Of a DNA stretch of 6,749 nt, positions 5,805 through 6,749 are shown in pieces. The position numbers were made by a program, and so were the translations under genes. The notes beneath the pieces were generated by a model. The model saw only the letters and a program-made list of their open reading frames with translations, was not told the origin of the DNA and searched no databases. Source of the stretch: F1-20-MAGs119 sp041164425 (GTDB lineage: Bacteria; Actinomycetota; Acidimicrobiia; Acidimicrobiales; Ilumatobacteraceae); NCBI GenBank assembly GCA_041164425.1, contig JBEAPO010000007.1, positions 1-6,749 of the forward strand, written 5' to 3'. The first letter of the stretch is position 1; every line of letters starts with the position of its first letter.

Positions 5805-6503
5805 ATGGCGCTGCACGACGAAGGCCACGCAAGCCACCGAGTTGGATCATTGCGCGCAATGGTCCTTGGCGCCAACGACGGCATCGTCTCGATTGCCTGC
5901 CTTGTTCTCGGCGTGGCCGCCAGTGATGCATCCCGCAATGCGATCCTCACCGCCGGCATCGCAGGCCTCGTCGCCGGCGCTGCGTCGATGGCTCTCGGCG
6001 AATACGTGTCGGTCAGTTCGCAACGTGATTCGGAACTGTCGGACATTGCGAAGGAAACCTGGGAGCTCGAGAACACCCCTGAACGCGAACTCGCCGAACT
6101 GACCGCGATCTACCAAGACAAGGGCCTCGGCCACGACCTCGCCCGACAGGTTGCAGTCGAACTCACCAAGAAAGACGCCCTGAAGGTCCACCTGGCGGAA
6201 GAGCTCGGCATCACCGAGCACAACCGTGCGCAGCCCGTTCAGGCGGCGGTCACCTCGGCCATCGCATTCGTTCTCGGTGGAGCCATGCCGGTTGCTGCCG
6301 TGGCCCTCGGGTCGTCGACCGCTGTTCGTATCTGGCTCACGCTCGCCGTTTCCATCGCCGCGCTCGTCACCCTCGGTTCGGTTGGCGCGCACTACGGCAA
6401 GGCGAGCAAGCGCGTGTCGGTTCGCCGAATCGTCATCGGCGGCATCATCGCGATGGCGTTCACGATGCTCGTCGGCAAGATTTTCGGCGCCGCAGTCAAC
6501 TGA
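5805..6503 (+). CDS. VIT1/CCC1 family Fe(II)/Mn(II) transporter
   Basis: A 232-residue integral membrane protein of the VIT1/CCC1 (DUF125) family, which moves ferrous iron or manganese out of the cytosol. Family motifs are clear: VLGANDGIVS (20-29) in helix 1, and GLVAGAASMALGEYVSVSSQ (54-73) in helix 2. A cytosolic Glu-rich helical domain (about 75-136, with RDSEL, PERELAEL, DALKVHLAEELG) corresponds to the metal-binding domain of plant VIT1. Three more predicted helices follow at ~146-168, ~176-198 and ~208-230, for five in total, the family norm. ATG 5805 is chosen because family homology begins shortly after; the open frame extends upstream to 5709, but that extra peptide is unlike the family and crosses the divergent gene's start. 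There is no obvious Shine-Dalgarno, but a -10-like box sits at leaderless spacing. Its stop directly abuts the convergent stop of the next gene. Metal specificity cannot be read from sequence. Confidence 0.94.
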   Translation: MALHDEGHASHRVGSLRAMVLGANDGIVSIACLVLGVAASDASRNAILTAGIAGLVAGAASMALGEYVSVSSQRDSELSDIAKETWELENTPERELAELTAIYQDKGLGHDLARQVAVELTKKDALKVHLAEELGITEHNRAQPVQAAVTSAIAFVLGGAMPVAAVALGSSTAVRIWLTLAVSIAALVTLGSVGAHYGKASKRVSVRRIVIGGIIAMAFTMLVGKIFGAAVN

Positions 6504-6749
6504 CTACTTGACGACGATCGTCCGCCACGCCGACGCGTTGCCCGCGCGGTCAAGTACGCGAACTTGCAGCCGCTTGGCCGTCGTCTTCAATGACACCACC
6601 TGCGAAGCCACGCGAGGCTTGCCATCTGCCTTGCCCTTGATACGCGACACCTTCACCTTCGCCGCAGGCTTCCTCGCGGAGGTCCGAACCTCGATGGTGC
6701 CGATACCCGACACGGTGTCGGTTCCTCGCAACGACAGCCGCACGCCCCC
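6504..6749 (-). CDS. C-terminal Ig-like end of a probable secreted/surface protein (5' partial)
   Basis: The frame is open from the right window edge to a TAG at 6504-6506, giving 81 residues. The valine codon GTG at 6741-6743 can be read as a start, but two in-frame Gly codons precede it up to the edge, so the gene most likely begins outside. The visible part resembles a bacterial Ig-like beta-sandwich: LRGTDTVSGIGTIEVRTS, a Lys/Arg-rich middle, then LQVRVLDRAGNASAWRTIVV at the end. The D-AGN-S-W-x pattern is common in C-terminal repeats of actinobacterial extracellular proteins and esterases. No cell-wall anchor motif is seen. It abuts the VIT transporter stop with zero spacer. Function of the whole protein is unknown. 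Confidence 0.75.
   Translation of the reverse strand, partial: GGVRLSLRGTDTVSGIGTIEVRTSARKPAAKVKVSRIKGKADGKPRVASQVVSLKTTAKRLQVRVLDRAGNASAWRTIVVK

Overview
The window is high-GC DNA, densely packed with genes on both strands. Exported lipoproteins with glycine runs right after the lipobox cysteine, Thr/Pro-rich linkers and a Tat-exported sulfite-oxidase-like enzyme suggest a high-GC actinobacterium, perhaps an Acidimicrobiia/Ilumatobacter-like lineage. That placement is an inference from sequence style; no marker gene is present. I see no rRNA, tRNA, CRISPR array, phage or insertion-sequence signature, and no stretch over 300 bases without a gene.

Layout. Bases 1-140 (+) hold the C-terminal end of a membrane protein that begins outside the window. 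It converges on a zinc-dependent alcohol dehydrogenase (1110-163, -). Eighteen bases separate that dehydrogenase start from a divergent carboxymuconolactone-decarboxylase/AhpD-like gene (1129-1710, +). The CMD-like gene overlaps by 4 bases the stop of a large minus-strand block of three exported proteins, in transcription order: a Tat-exported molybdopterin oxidoreductase (5723-4671), an FG-GAP beta-propeller lipoprotein (4585-3560), and a 603-residue lipoprotein with a Cys/His/Asp-Asn cysteine-peptidase-like core and a repetitive Thr/Pro-rich tail (3518-1707). Divergent from this block is a VIT1/CCC1-type Fe/Mn transporter (5805-6503, +). It abuts, with no spacer, a convergent minus-strand gene of which only the C-terminal Ig-like end is in the window (6504-6749).

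How it fits together. The two minus-strand lipoproteins are 41 bp apart and probably co-transcribed; the molybdoenzyme is 85 bp upstream and may share the transcript or be followed by its own promoter. All three products are predicted to act outside the cytoplasmic membrane, so the block may be a small cell-surface module, but no shared pathway can be read from sequence. The ADH/CMD pair may belong to one catabolic or detoxification function controlled from a shared, very short divergent region. The 81-bp divergent region between the molybdoenzyme and the VIT transporter carries repeated GTGAC/GTCAC boxes and is the best candidate for a regulator site.

Most worth a second look: the cysteine-peptidase-like lipoprotein with its 33-bp coding tandem repeat, the four-repeat propeller that appears self-closed, and the almost spacer-free gene junctions.
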